Counted from the stretch's first letter, positions 35,112 through 45,987 are shown. The stretch: DNA of 64,000 bases from Promethearchaeota archaeon (GCA_016840085.1 JAEOTA010000052.1:1-64000); one strand, 5' to 3'. Numbers and translations: made by a program. Notes: a model not told the origin generated them from the sequence alone.

Positions 35112-37892
35112 TTAGGTTTTAGTTCTCTTCCTGAGATAAATTATTGCAATAGCAGCAACAACAGCTATACCCCCAACAATGCTAATAATTACAGTTACGA
35201 TAATCCACGTTAAGTCTTTCTTAGTTGGTTCAGGACCATCATCCCAAATAGGAAAATTATCTTGGCTTCCTGCTGAACCTGGAATATCATAGGGAGTATC
35301 ACCTATACCATCATCATTCTTATCTTTACCAGCGTAATCATGCCAATAATTTCCAAGTTCACCATTATCCCATCGATTATTTGTTCCATTATCCACAGCA
35401 TTTATCCCTGCAGGATTAGTAAAATTGTTATTATAGAAGAGATTGTTTTCACATTTTCCAGATTCCTCTATTAAGCTTACTCCTTTAACATCATTTTCAA
35501 TGATATCATTATTGAAGAATGTATTATTATTACACCCATCTAATCCTAAACCCTCATTACTATTATATATCGTATTATCAGAGAAGATGGAGTTATTAAC
35601 TCTATTTAAGACTAATCCAGCAAAATTATTATTGTTTATAGTATTATCTGAAATAACACTATCATTACTTTTATGAATTTGTAATCCAACATCGTTGAAA
35701 TTAATAATATTTCCAATGAAATCGTTAGAATTACCATCCGATTGTACTCCGTAATCATTATATGTGATCGTATTTCCTGAAATAATATTATTAGAACTTT
35801 CTAAAATATACATACCTGCTCCGCCTTTATTATCATTTAAAGTATTTTCTGAAATAGCATTGTTATCACTATACCAGATATTCATCCCCATACCAAAGTT
35901 GTTATCTGCTTTGTTATTTGAGATTGTGTTATTATGACTTTCTATTATAGCAATCCCGGCTTCGTAATTTGATGTACAGTTATTATTGCTTATCATTCCA
36001 TTATTTACTCGGAATAAAGCGATTCCTCCGTATCCCCAACCAGAACTTGAATTGATTATAGTACAATCTCTAATTATGAAATACTTACTTGACTCTCTAA
36101 TCGCAATACAACTGCTCGAATTTTCACCGTTTATAGTGATATCTTCGATAATATAAGGATCGTCCCAAGTGCCAGAACCATTACAAAAGGGTATAAATTT
36201 AGCAGCCTGAACCCATGTAAGAGCACCAGAAGTCCCTCCACTATCATCAATAATAAACGAAGAAATTATACCGCTGCAATTATTAGCCATAAAGATATTT
36301 CCCTTGGAGTCATATTCTGATATACAGTATGTATTTCCATTTAAAGTATTTCCAATAACTTTTGTATAATTGCTTTCATCTAGTCTTATCCCCGCATAAT
36401 CGTTTCCGCTCGCGATATTTGTCAAAATTGCATTGTTATTGCTCTTAAATAATTCTATTCCTTGATCATTGTAATTTGCGGTATTTCCTGAGAGAGTGTT
36501 ATTATTACTTGACCACATCAAATAAATTCCAGGACCTGTATTATAGCAAGCAGTATTTTCCGAGAGTGTATTATTTTCACTTTCTATTAAAAATATACCA
36601 GAATGAGGGTTATTATTTGCAATATTGCCTGAAACAGTGTTATTAAAACTACTTTCTAAATGTATACCTTCCCGATTGTTAAATGAACAGTTATTATCAA
36701 TAATTTGGGAATTATTTACATTTTCTAGTTTAATTCCTGCTTGATAAGCTCCAGCACTTGCATTAAACAATGTACAATCCCTTATTATAAAATATACACT
36801 AGAATCTCGAACTAAAATACAATCAGTTGAATTATTGCCATTTATAGTGATGTCTTCGATGATGTAAGGATCCTTCCAAGTACCAGAACCGCTAACCCAT
36901 GCTAAATATTTAGCAGCTTCAGCCCAAGTAAAATTCCCACCTCCGATATCCCTAATATAAATACTAGGAGAAACTTCACCTTCACAGTTATTCCACTTGA
37001 TGACATTTTCTTTGGCTTCTGATTCAATAATACACATACCATTACCAATTAACACATTTCCAATTACTATAGTATAATTACTCATTTCTAAAGCTATTCC
37101 ATATCCATTGGAATTTATGGTATTTCCATAGACATCTGTATTGTTACTTTTATGTAAATATATCCCCAACATATTTTCATTAATTTCGATGTTTCCCGAA
37201 ATAGTATTATTAGTACATTCACCTAAAAATATCCCAAAGATGTTATTATTAAGGGTATTTCCAGAAATAGTGTTGTTATTATTCCACCATCCTCCTATAC
37301 CCGAACCATTCCAGTGGTTAATTAAGATATTTCCCAAAAATGTATTGTTTTGGGTGGTCTCCATATATATTCCATTTATAGAATTGTTATTTGCTATATT
37401 TCCAAGGAGGGTGTTATTATAACTAAAATAAACTCGAATACCATGGCCATTATTGAACGAACAATTATTATTAATTATTTGCGAATTGTTAACATTTTCC
37501 AAAGAGATGCCACCGTAACCCATACTTTTACTTGAATTGTAAAATGTACAATTTCTGATGATAAAAGGAACATTAGAGTTTTTAATATGAATACAGTTAG
37601 ACGAATTATCACCATTAATAGTAACATTTTCTATCACATAAAATCCATTAACAAAACTACACCAAACTTGACCGACAGCCCAAGCCCAATCACTACCTGA
37701 AACGGTATCATCAATATAAATTGGATTTTCAACCCAATAATCCGAAGTTTTGATTTTAGTATCATTTCGGATTTCCACGTCCTCTTCATTACTTAATGAT
37801 TTATAGCTGAATCCTATAAAATTAATATTTAATAAAGCAATAATTATTGATAATCCAATTAAAAATACAATTTTTTTTTTACGTAATTTCAT
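35112..37892 (-). CDS. Surface right-handed beta-helix protein (NosD/PbH1 type)
   Basis: A 926-residue exported protein. A signal segment at the N-terminus (KIVFLIGLSIIIALLNINFI) and a C-terminal transmembrane helix with basic tail (LTWIIVTVIISIVGGIAVVA) anchor it to the cell surface. Between lie PbH1 repeats of the form NNxISGNTxxxNxxGIxLxxSxN, forming a parallel beta-helix. The chain has three large modules, each opening with a DPYIIEDITINGxNS-like segment and FIIRDCT, starting near residues 80, 340 and 585. The end has the NosD-like NNFTNPAGINAVDNGTNNRW and a DKNDDGIGDTPYDI calcium-loop-like motif. The protein probably binds glycans or forms a surface stalk. Very Asn-rich. Confidence 0.88.
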   Translation of the reverse strand: MKLRKKKIVFLIGLSIIIALLNINFIGFSYKSLSNEEDVEIRNDTKIKTSDYWVENPIYIDDTVSGSDWAWAVGQVWCSFVNGFYVIENVTINGDNSSNCIHIKNSNVPFIIRNCTFYNSSKSMGYGGISLENVNNSQIINNNCSFNNGHGIRVYFSYNNTLLGNIANNNSINGIYMETTQNNTFLGNILINHWNGSGIGGWWNNNNTISGNTLNNNIFGIFLGECTNNTISGNIEINENMLGIYLHKSNNTDVYGNTINSNGYGIALEMSNYTIVIGNVLIGNGMCIIESEAKENVIKWNNCEGEVSPSIYIRDIGGGNFTWAEAAKYLAWVSGSGTWKDPYIIEDITINGNNSTDCILVRDSSVYFIIRDCTLFNASAGAYQAGIKLENVNNSQIIDNNCSFNNREGIHLESSFNNTVSGNIANNNPHSGIFLIESENNTLSENTACYNTGPGIYLMWSSNNNTLSGNTANYNDQGIELFKSNNNAILTNIASGNDYAGIRLDESNYTKVIGNTLNGNTYCISEYDSKGNIFMANNCSGIISSFIIDDSGGTSGALTWVQAAKFIPFCNGSGTWDDPYIIEDITINGENSSSCIAIRESSKYFIIRDCTIINSSSGWGYGGIALFRVNNGMISNNNCTSNYEAGIAIIESHNNTISNNKADNNFGMGMNIWYSDNNAISENTLNDNKGGAGMYILESSNNIISGNTITYNDYGVQSDGNSNDFIGNIINFNDVGLQIHKSNDSVISDNTINNNNFAGLVLNRVNNSIFSDNTIYNSNEGLGLDGCNNNTFFNNDIIENDVKGVSLIEESGKCENNLFYNNNFTNPAGINAVDNGTNNRWDNGELGNYWHDYAGKDKNDDGIGDTPYDIPGSAGSQDNFPIWDDGPEPTKKDLTWIIVTVIISIVGGIAVVAAIAIIYLRKRTKT

Positions 37893-38136
37893 ATTACTTC
37901 ACCAAATGACTTAAATGTCTATTTTTATAATATATACTTATATTTAACTTTTATACAAAAATATCATAAATTTTTTTTTTAAATTTTCTTCTGAGACAGT
38001 GGCCTTAATCCATGAGGCTTAAAAAATTGTTATGTATAAGTAATGAAGTTTTATAGTATTTTTTGAAAATGCTATTGAAATTTTCATTTATTGTGTATCA
38101 AAAAACTTTTTTTGGACTATTATTTATCAAATTCGA

Positions 38137-39132
38137 ATGAAAGAAATTTATCCTGAAATATTTTTAATTGAGGAAAAGGGAATATTCAGACCCTCAGACA
38201 ACATTTATGTCTTAGCTGGGAATGATGGTATAATTTATGATGCTGGGTACGGAAATAAAAAAGCTCTAAAACAATTCTTTAAACAATTTAAAGAAATTGA
38301 AACTTATTATAAAGATCAACACATGAAATTTGAAATCACACATATAATTGTATCTCATGCTCATTCTGACCATTTTAGCGGTTTAAAAGCGATAAGTGAT
38401 GGATTAGATTTAAAAGTTGTATTAACAGATAAAATCGCTAAAATAATAAAGGATAAAATTAGTTTCAATAATAGTTATCAAGCTGATGACTATGAAGATT
38501 ATTTAAGAATTAGAAGAAATTATATTCGCAAAATCCGGAATTTTCTTCGTAATCTTGGTGAGAGGACATTTTATAAAAAGATATTTGGTCTTTCTTATTT
38601 TGATACTCCAGATGAAATTATTGATGAAAATTCAATTATCATAATTAATGATGAGCCTTGGAAAGTTTTCCCCTCTCCAGGACATTGCCCGGATCACATA
38701 TCTCTCTATAATGAAGAAAAAGGAGTTCTCTTTTCGGGAGATAATATTCTAAACATGCGATCAACTTGGTTAGGTCCACCAGAATCTAATATTGCTGAGT
38801 ATATAGAAACTATTCGAAATTTGCAAAATTTACCTAATTTAAAATTAATTCTTCCAGCTCATGGTGAAATTATTAAAAACCCAAAAGAAACACTTACTGC
38901 GATATTAGAACGCATGCAAGAACGAGAAGAACAATTATTGAATGCAATTTATAAACATTCTAAGAAAGGTTTATCACCAGAAGATATCGTTAAAATTATT
39001 TATTCCAATGAAAATAAAATGGTACGAATAATAGCACGTGGTTGGGTTGTTTTAACTCTAAAAATGATAGAAAAAGAAAATAAGATAAAAAGAAAAGTCA
39101 TAAAAAAGAAAATATTGTTTTTTCCCTCATAA
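38137..39132 (+). CDS. MBL-fold metallo-hydrolase
   Basis: A 331-residue metallo-beta-lactamase superfamily hydrolase of the LACTB2/glyoxalase II-like type. Zinc motifs: VSHAHSDHFSG (HxHxDH), SPGHCPDH, FSGDNIL (Asp) and PAHGEI (final His). The C-terminal 80 residues form the winged-helix tail seen in LACTB2-like proteins (LSPEDIVKIIY, then VLTLKMIEKENKI). Substrate may be a thioester or RNA. It lies 179 bases before the helicase gene on the same strand. Confidence 0.88.
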   Translation: MKEIYPEIFLIEEKGIFRPSDNIYVLAGNDGIIYDAGYGNKKALKQFFKQFKEIETYYKDQHMKFEITHIIVSHAHSDHFSGLKAISDGLDLKVVLTDKIAKIIKDKISFNNSYQADDYEDYLRIRRNYIRKIRNFLRNLGERTFYKKIFGLSYFDTPDEIIDENSIIIINDEPWKVFPSPGHCPDHISLYNEEKGVLFSGDNILNMRSTWLGPPESNIAEYIETIRNLQNLPNLKLILPAHGEIIKNPKETLTAILERMQEREEQLLNAIYKHSKKGLSPEDIVKIIYSNENKMVRIIARGWVVLTLKMIEKENKIKRKVIKKKILFFPS

Positions 39133-39311
39133 AGAAACTTAAATTAAAAAACAAATGCTCTTGACATAAACCATTCCCAATTTACATGGAATTTATTTAC
39201 TTATTTCGGAATTAATAAATAAATTCTATTAGTTAAACCCCAACTTAAATATTATACAAATTTTGCAGCGATATTAAATTTAAAAGTAAATAATTTTCAC
39301 ATATTTTAAAC

Positions 39312-41465
39312 ATGCAAAAAGAACACCTAAACTATTTCAATGGACCATTTTTAAAAAGGAAGAGCATTCTTTATCGACATTATCAAAATAATATTGTCAA
39401 TAGTTGTAAAAATAAAAATTCCTTAGTAGTTTTACCAACTGGTTTAGGTAAAACAATAATAGCTATTTTATTAATTGATCATACTCTTAAAAAATATCCA
39501 AGTTCTAAAATTATAATTCTTGCGCCTACAAGGCCCTTAGTATCTCAACATAGGGATTCTTGTGAAAAGTTTCTTAATATTGATCCCGAAGAAATCACAT
39601 TACTTACAGGAAAGATTACTCCTGAAAAACGAATTATTTTATTTAAAAACTCAAAAATTATAATTTCTACTCCACAAGTTATAAAAAATGATTTGATGAG
39701 AGGACGATATGATTTAACTCAAGTATCATTGATAGTTTTTGATGAGGCTCATAAAACAAAGGGAAATTATGCATATAATTTTCTTTCAAAAGAATATATT
39801 GATACTTGTAATGATCCATTGATTCTTGGTTTGACCGCTTCACCTGGTAAGAATTATGAACGTATACAAGAAATATGTGATAATTTATATATTGAAAATA
39901 TTGTCTTTAAAAGTTATGAAGACGAAGATGTAAAAGACTATATATTCGATATTGATACTTATATAAATTTTATCAGCTTACCTATAAAAGTAGTGGAACT
40001 AAGTGAAGTGTGGTATAACCTTTTTATAATATTCTTAAGATTTTTCATTAAAAGTAAACTATTACCTCCGAATAAACCATATTATTCAAAACTGGATTTC
40101 TTAGGAATAAGTCGCGATTTAACATTGTCATTACAATTAGAAAGAGATGAATATTTAGAACTTTCTGATGAGGAGATTTTGGAGCATCTCTATTATAAAT
40201 CTCCAAAAATTATAGATATTGTTAAGAAAAATAAGCTTAATGTAGAATCAATCTTCTCATATTGTTCAAGCTGTATTTCTCTCCTTCATGCCAAAGATTT
40301 ACTAGAAACTCAAGATATTTCACTATTTAAATCATTTGTTGAGAAAATTGAATACAGGGCAGATGATGATCTATTATCTGCTAAAAGAATAGTGAATTCA
40401 GAACATTTTAAATATATAAACTCAGTCTTAGAAAAGGAAGACCAAGCAAAATTAACTCATCCTAAAGTGAATAAGATAATTTCTATTATAAAAGAAGAAA
40501 ATGAAGAATTTAACAATACGAAAATTCTAATATTCACTCAATATCGAGATATGGCTGAGTTTCTAAAAAGAATACTATGTAATGTCTTTAATGATCAATT
40601 AAAAGTTGAAAAATTCATAGGTCAGACAAACAAGATTGATGATAATGGATTTTCTCAACGTGAACAAATTGAAATTTTAAAAAAATTCAGAGAAGGAAAA
40701 ATTAATATCTTAATTGCTACAAGTGTAGCAGAAGAGGGTTTAGATATACCTAATGTAGATGCCATAATTTTTTACGAACCTGTTCCCTCTGAAATCAGAT
40801 TAATTCAAAGAAGAGGAAGGACTGGACGATTTGCTCCAGGAAGATGTTATATACTTGTAACTGAAAACACAGTTGATGTTCCGTTTCACATCGTTGCAAG
40901 GAGAAAAGAAGGATTTATGAAGTCAGTTTTATCTTATCCTGAACAAATTAAGTTAATTACTAATTTAGATCGTAAAAGCATTACATTTTCAACACTTAAT
41001 TCCAAATGTTCAGAATTAGGTCTTATTACTAATTTTAATGATAGAAAAGAAAAAGAAAATGAGTTTTTAGCAAATCGTTCAATTGAAGATATCATTACCC
41101 AATTAGATAAATTTTGTAATAGCAAAGGATTTCAAAAACTTAAAGAATGTGGTGTTACATTTTATTCAGATTTGATAAAAATGGAATTACCCTCATTAAA
41201 AGATAAAATACTTAAATTAAAAGGAAAAAAAACTAAACAACATAAAAGTAAAAAAATTTATTTAAATAAAAATGTAAAAACTTTAATTAAAATTGTTAAA
41301 ACTTATGGTGAAAATGGAAAATTAGAGTTTAAAAGATTCCAAGACCTTGCCTGTATTGAAGAAATAATTGATCATAAGTTTAACGTTCACTTTAATCAAG
41401 CGTGTTATTTAGGTTACCTTAAAAAACAAGATAATTTAGTTCATTATCTCATGGATTATGAATAA
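39312..41465 (+). CDS. Hef/FANCM-family superfamily 2 helicase
   Basis: A 717-residue DNA translocase related to archaeal Hef and eukaryotic FANCM/Mph1, which process stalled replication forks. Motifs: LPTGLGKT (42-49), APTRPLV, DEAH (144-147), LGLTASPG, IFTQYRD, ATSVAEEGLDIPNVD and QRRGRTGRFAPG. The region between the two RecA domains (about 210-370) is the helical insert typical of Hef. The XPF-type nuclease domain and HhH found in euryarchaeal Hef are absent; the C-terminus is instead a short basic linker and a small winged-helix-like tail. The open frame ends cleanly, so this seems to be a natural helicase-only form. Confidence 0.9.
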   Translation: MQKEHLNYFNGPFLKRKSILYRHYQNNIVNSCKNKNSLVVLPTGLGKTIIAILLIDHTLKKYPSSKIIILAPTRPLVSQHRDSCEKFLNIDPEEITLLTGKITPEKRIILFKNSKIIISTPQVIKNDLMRGRYDLTQVSLIVFDEAHKTKGNYAYNFLSKEYIDTCNDPLILGLTASPGKNYERIQEICDNLYIENIVFKSYEDEDVKDYIFDIDTYINFISLPIKVVELSEVWYNLFIIFLRFFIKSKLLPPNKPYYSKLDFLGISRDLTLSLQLERDEYLELSDEEILEHLYYKSPKIIDIVKKNKLNVESIFSYCSSCISLLHAKDLLETQDISLFKSFVEKIEYRADDDLLSAKRIVNSEHFKYINSVLEKEDQAKLTHPKVNKIISIIKEENEEFNNTKILIFTQYRDMAEFLKRILCNVFNDQLKVEKFIGQTNKIDDNGFSQREQIEILKKFREGKINILIATSVAEEGLDIPNVDAIIFYEPVPSEIRLIQRRGRTGRFAPGRCYILVTENTVDVPFHIVARRKEGFMKSVLSYPEQIKLITNLDRKSITFSTLNSKCSELGLITNFNDRKEKENEFLANRSIEDIITQLDKFCNSKGFQKLKECGVTFYSDLIKMELPSLKDKILKLKGKKTKQHKSKKIYLNKNVKTLIKIVKTYGENGKLEFKRFQDLACIEEIIDHKFNVHFNQACYLGYLKKQDNLVHYLMDYE

Positions 41466-41472
41466 CAACATT

Positions 41473-44400
41473 TTACTTAACTTTCTCTTCTTTTTTTTTT
41501 TTAAATAAGTAATAACCTAATACAAAAATAGTTAATATTATTGGAAAGGCAAGCAAAGCAGGATTTCCTCCACTAAAAAGGAATAAATAATATGATAGGG
41601 TTATAATTGATGTAAAAAATGCAATAATAGTATAATATTGACTAGTGAAGTTTTTCAAGCGATTAAGAGCCATGTATACTTTAAAATTTGTATTTTTAAT
41701 CACTTCAAGCTCTGACTCATCGATATCATTTAATACTTCAGGATTTTCAAAATAAATCCCCCATCTAGGATCATACTTTCCTTGTAATTTCTCTTCACTT
41801 ATTAAATATAATAAATGATCCTGAATGTTTTGCTTCTTGATTTTTAATTCCTGGTTCAGGAACGCAATCGTTAAATATTCATTTGCGACTGCTTTAATAG
41901 TCATTTCAATATAAGCTTTTAGAATCAATCTTTCTAATGCTTTAACTTTCTCATTTAGTATCTCCATATATTCGTTTATAAATTTATCAAAATCTTCTAG
42001 AATAAACTTAGAGATTTGATTAAAATTCTTTGATTGTCTATTAAATTCTTTAATCTTAACATTAGCAATTTTATTTATTTCTTTTATCTCGGTTTCAATA
42101 CTTTTTGCTCTTTTTTGAATAATTACATTAAGTTTTTTAAATTCCTTAATTTCGATGTGATCCTCAACTTTTCTTTCTAAATTACCAAGTAATTGGCTTA
42201 AATGGATTTTTTTATTATTAATAAATGCTAATAATTTCCCACGGAAAGATTCATTTTTTAAAAGCTCAATTTGCTCATTAGTTTTTTCCATTTTATTGTT
42301 ATAATCATTTAAGAAATCATTCTTTCTTTTAACATAAAATTCTCTAATTTCAGGAATTAATTTTTCTGAATCATTAGTCTTACTTGATAATTTTTTAATT
42401 TCCTCTTCTATATTACCCCTTGATTGGTTTAATTTCTCTTTAAAATATTCTTCCTTATTCTTAAGAATCTCTTCAACTTCAAAAAAAGAATCCCTTTTTT
42501 CAGATTCCTTTATGAATTTGTTAAAAAATTCTTTTAATTCAATTCTAAGAGAATTATATTTATTTTCGATATAATTTTGCATTTTATTAAAAAGATCTAA
42601 GTTGGTTTTTATAGTTTTAATAGCTAATTCATCATTTTCTAAAGTCGATTCAAAATATTGTTTAGTTGCAATAAATTCTTCTCTTTCTTTATTTATTCCT
42701 AATTCATTCAATTTGTCATAAAATTGTTTCGGAATGATTTCTTTAAAAATTTGTAAATCTTTAATTCGATTTTGAAGTTCTAACATGTTTGTATTTAATG
42801 TTCTATTTCTTATACTTGAATCATAAAGTGCTAAAATCTTCCCAATTCTTTCTCTATTTAACTTCAATAAATTATTGTCTATATAATTCCTGAGTTCTTT
42901 ATTTGAGTAATAAAAATCAGTAAAAACTAAGAGTGATTTATCATCTTCGTTAAGCTGTGCATTTATTTTTGAAATATCAATAATATTTTTTAATCTATTA
43001 ATTAAAAATTTACAAGAAAGTTTTAGCTCCTTCTTTAGGTCAAGAAGATCAATATTATCCGTTTTTTTCTCAACTACCATGGAATGAATTCTGTTAGTAA
43101 TGATATTATTAATATATTCATCTTTTAGGACCGAAATCTCATTGTTGAAAAAATTAGTAAATTTTTCCCATTGCATAATAGTTAATTTGGACTTTTCATT
43201 AAAATCTTCAATTTCTTTTTGACAATCACTTAATTTTTTTAAGTATAATTTGTTAGCTTTTTCAAAATCTGAATTTAGAGAGTCACATTGTTTTATTACA
43301 ATCTCAACCTTTAAATTATCTGATTGATTAAAATAATTTCTGATTTCTGTTAATTTGGATTTAAATTTGAGAATTTCTTGTGTTGTAAAGTTGTCAAAAT
43401 CTTCTATTTTAGATCTATTTCTCTCTTCTAAGACTTTATTCTTTAAAGATTGAACCTGTTTTGCTATTAAATCAATAATATATGATTCTAAATTGTCTAG
43501 TTTTTCTTGTAAATGTTTATATAATATAAAGAGCTTCTGTTTTTGTTTTATCTCATTTTTAATAACAACATGAAGATCTTTAATTTCATTTATTTTTGCA
43601 GATAATAATAAATCAGATTCTTTTTTAATAATTGTAAAAGCTTCTTGAAATTGATTTGAATTAATTTTATATCTAGCTTTTTCACCAATTTCGGATATAT
43701 GAACACTAACTTTTTCTTCTATTTCTTCAACTTCTTTTAATTTATTGTTAAAAAATTGAAAACCATCTGTATAAAAATTAAATACATTTTCGAATTTTTC
43801 TTTAACTTTTACCCAATTATTAATTACTTTCTTATGTTTTTTAACGACTTTCCTTTCTTTTGACGTTATTTGTTGAGAGACTTTATAAATTAAACTATCA
43901 TATTTTCTAACATTTTGAGTTATTATATCTAATTCTTTAATCATTAGATTAAATTTTTCATTCTTGTATTCTTTTTCTAAGACTTCCCTAAATTTTTTCG
44001 TAAAAGCATCAAATTTCTTATTTAAATCATCTTCTATTATTACAACTTTTTCCTTTAAATTGTCTAATATATCATTTAAATTTCTTAGCTCTTCTTTTTC
44101 TTGTATTTTTCCCTTTAGATATGCTTCAACTTCTGCTAGCTTCTTTGGTAAGATAGAATAAGTCTGCTCCCATTCAGCAATCTCTGACCTTAATACTGCT
44201 TGAAGGTTAATATAATATAAAATTTCATTAAATGAATTTTCAATGTTCTCATTTAAAAAATCAGCTTCCATTAAAGCATCTCGGATAATAAATTTTAATC
44301 TTTCTTTGGAATAGTTAATTTCATTAATTAAGAGGTAACTTTCTATTTCTTCTTTTATTTGATAATCAATTTTTTTAAGCTTTAATGTCATATTATAAAT

Positions 44401-45987
44401 ATCATTCTTAATATCCACCAATTTCTCTTTTTCCTCTAAGATTCTCTCAGTATTTATTTCTGTATCGCAAATAATTATTTTTTTATAAATATAGTCCAAA
44501 TAAAATAGATATCTTGTTTTTGATAAAAATCGTTTCTTAGCTTTAATTTTTCCCTTGAAAAAATTTCTCTCTATCATTTCTTTAATAATTGGAAAGATGC
44601 TTTCTCTCAGTTTCAATGTTTCATAGTTTAAAGTTTTATATTTCTTATAAAGAGCAGAAAGAGAAACAATACTATTTTTATTAATTTGATCATAAAATTC
44701 TTTAATGAATTCTTGCCTCCCTTGACTCAAATTTCTAAGAAAATTTTTGAATTCAATCTTGTTATCTAAAATTCTTAACTTAAAATTATAATTAAGATTA
44801 ATATATGATATTATATCTTCAACATCGTTAAGTAAACCAAAATTAGTTTTTAATTGAATTAAATCTATGAATTTTTCTTTCTCAATTTGCTTAAATAAGG
44901 TTCTTTCTACTTCATCAATGAATTTCTTCCACACAAATGATAAAAGGATTGTCAATTTTGAAACATCATGTAATTTATAAACATTCCAATTTGATTGATT
45001 ACTCAGAATCTCATTTAATTTATTATTTATAAAGGAATATATTCCTGCAGGATTATAATCTAAAAACCATGAATATAGGTTAAGAACATACACAATCCAA
45101 AAAGTATCATTAATATTTCCCAGATGATTTAAATTAAAACCACCACTTTCATTTTGAAATTGGTGTAGATATTGGATTTCCTTATCTTTAACTTCAGAAT
45201 CTAAATCCAAATATTTTTGGCAAAGTAATTTAAAAATTAACCCATAACCTTTTTTTCTACTTTCATCAAAAAACCCTCGAAATTGATCTCTATTAAGACG
45301 AACATCAACTCCTATAATTGTAAATATTTCTAAAACAAAAAATAAAGTTCTTCCTGGTGAAATCTTTTTGCATACGTCACATTGCTCATCATGACAGTGC
45401 ATAAAAGTATTTTTCTTTTCATGTGATAAAACAAAGTTTTTAATCTCTAACTTAATATTTTCAGAGGATAAATATTCTTCTAAAAATCCTAAATTTTTCA
45501 AACACGCTAATGCTAAATATGTTGAGTAGATATCAGGAATTTTTTGTATATTAGGAGATAATTTAAATCCTAATTTTTCATTTTGTTGAATTTCACATTT
45601 TTTAATAAAATCAAATATTTCATTCTTTTTTATCTTCTTTTCGTCTTTAAGATATTTCTTTAGTAATAAAAACCAAAAAATGTTTTCTAGCGTTAAATTA
45701 GAGGTATTTACTAAATTATTATTAAAAAATTCATAGAACTTAATAAGATCATTATAGTCACTTAAATAAAAGTTCCCTATATCTTTTTGTTTTACTATAA
45801 TAAAAGATTTAAATGGTTCTTTTTTGAATTCAGTAATATACGGATAAGCAGATTTCTGTTGAACATTAGCCAAACTAAAATAAACCCCAAAAACAGTGTT
45901 TTTTATTATTTTGTAATTAATGAAAATTTTAACATATATTTTTTTTGGATAAAAAAAATAATTAATATCTTTTGTTGAAAATAACAT
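41473..45987 (-). CDS. Giant coiled-coil protein with toroid-like N-terminus and membrane anchor
   Basis: A 1504-residue protein with no close family I can name. Residues about 85-330 look like an alpha/alpha-toroid of prenyltransferase/squalene-cyclase repeats (IYSTYLALACLKNLGFL, ESGGFNLNHLGNINDTFWIV). A CHDEQCDVC motif in this part may bind metal. From about 480 to 1390 it is nearly continuous heptad-type coiled coil, rich in Lys, Glu and Asn. Near 1400-1440 a winged-helix/PCI-like segment appears (LKIKKQNIQDHLLYLISEEK followed by LQGKYDPRWGIYF). Two transmembrane helices and a KKKKEEKVK tail close the chain. The likely topology is a cytosolic rod tethered to the membrane at its C-terminus, the layout of eukaryotic tethering golgins. 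A tether role is inference. It is convergent with the helicase gene. Confidence 0.75.
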   Translation of the reverse strand: MLFSTKDINYFFYPKKIYVKIFINYKIIKNTVFGVYFSLANVQQKSAYPYITEFKKEPFKSFIIVKQKDIGNFYLSDYNDLIKFYEFFNNNLVNTSNLTLENIFWFLLLKKYLKDEKKIKKNEIFDFIKKCEIQQNEKLGFKLSPNIQKIPDIYSTYLALACLKNLGFLEEYLSSENIKLEIKNFVLSHEKKNTFMHCHDEQCDVCKKISPGRTLFFVLEIFTIIGVDVRLNRDQFRGFFDESRKKGYGLIFKLLCQKYLDLDSEVKDKEIQYLHQFQNESGGFNLNHLGNINDTFWIVYVLNLYSWFLDYNPAGIYSFINNKLNEILSNQSNWNVYKLHDVSKLTILLSFVWKKFIDEVERTLFKQIEKEKFIDLIQLKTNFGLLNDVEDIISYINLNYNFKLRILDNKIEFKNFLRNLSQGRQEFIKEFYDQINKNSIVSLSALYKKYKTLNYETLKLRESIFPIIKEMIERNFFKGKIKAKKRFLSKTRYLFYLDYIYKKIIICDTEINTERILEEKEKLVDIKNDIYNMTLKLKKIDYQIKEEIESYLLINEINYSKERLKFIIRDALMEADFLNENIENSFNEILYYINLQAVLRSEIAEWEQTYSILPKKLAEVEAYLKGKIQEKEELRNLNDILDNLKEKVVIIEDDLNKKFDAFTKKFREVLEKEYKNEKFNLMIKELDIITQNVRKYDSLIYKVSQQITSKERKVVKKHKKVINNWVKVKEKFENVFNFYTDGFQFFNNKLKEVEEIEEKVSVHISEIGEKARYKINSNQFQEAFTIIKKESDLLLSAKINEIKDLHVVIKNEIKQKQKLFILYKHLQEKLDNLESYIIDLIAKQVQSLKNKVLEERNRSKIEDFDNFTTQEILKFKSKLTEIRNYFNQSDNLKVEIVIKQCDSLNSDFEKANKLYLKKLSDCQKEIEDFNEKSKLTIMQWEKFTNFFNNEISVLKDEYINNIITNRIHSMVVEKKTDNIDLLDLKKELKLSCKFLINRLKNIIDISKINAQLNEDDKSLLVFTDFYYSNKELRNYIDNNLLKLNRERIGKILALYDSSIRNRTLNTNMLELQNRIKDLQIFKEIIPKQFYDKLNELGINKEREEFIATKQYFESTLENDELAIKTIKTNLDLFNKMQNYIENKYNSLRIELKEFFNKFIKESEKRDSFFEVEEILKNKEEYFKEKLNQSRGNIEEEIKKLSSKTNDSEKLIPEIREFYVKRKNDFLNDYNNKMEKTNEQIELLKNESFRGKLLAFINNKKIHLSQLLGNLERKVEDHIEIKEFKKLNVIIQKRAKSIETEIKEINKIANVKIKEFNRQSKNFNQISKFILEDFDKFINEYMEILNEKVKALERLILKAYIEMTIKAVANEYLTIAFLNQELKIKKQNIQDHLLYLISEEKLQGKYDPRWGIYFENPEVLNDIDESELEVIKNTNFKVYMALNRLKNFTSQYYTIIAFFTSIITLSYYLFLFSGGNPALLAFPIILTIFVLGYYLFKKKKEEKVK

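Noticed and set aside
35440..37540. Several plus-strand open frames and short repeated DNA units across the beta-helix gene, at first sight like a repeat array or CRISPR
   Set aside because: The repeats follow the codon phase of the PbH1 protein repeats, vary in length and sequence, and have no spacer/repeat regularity.
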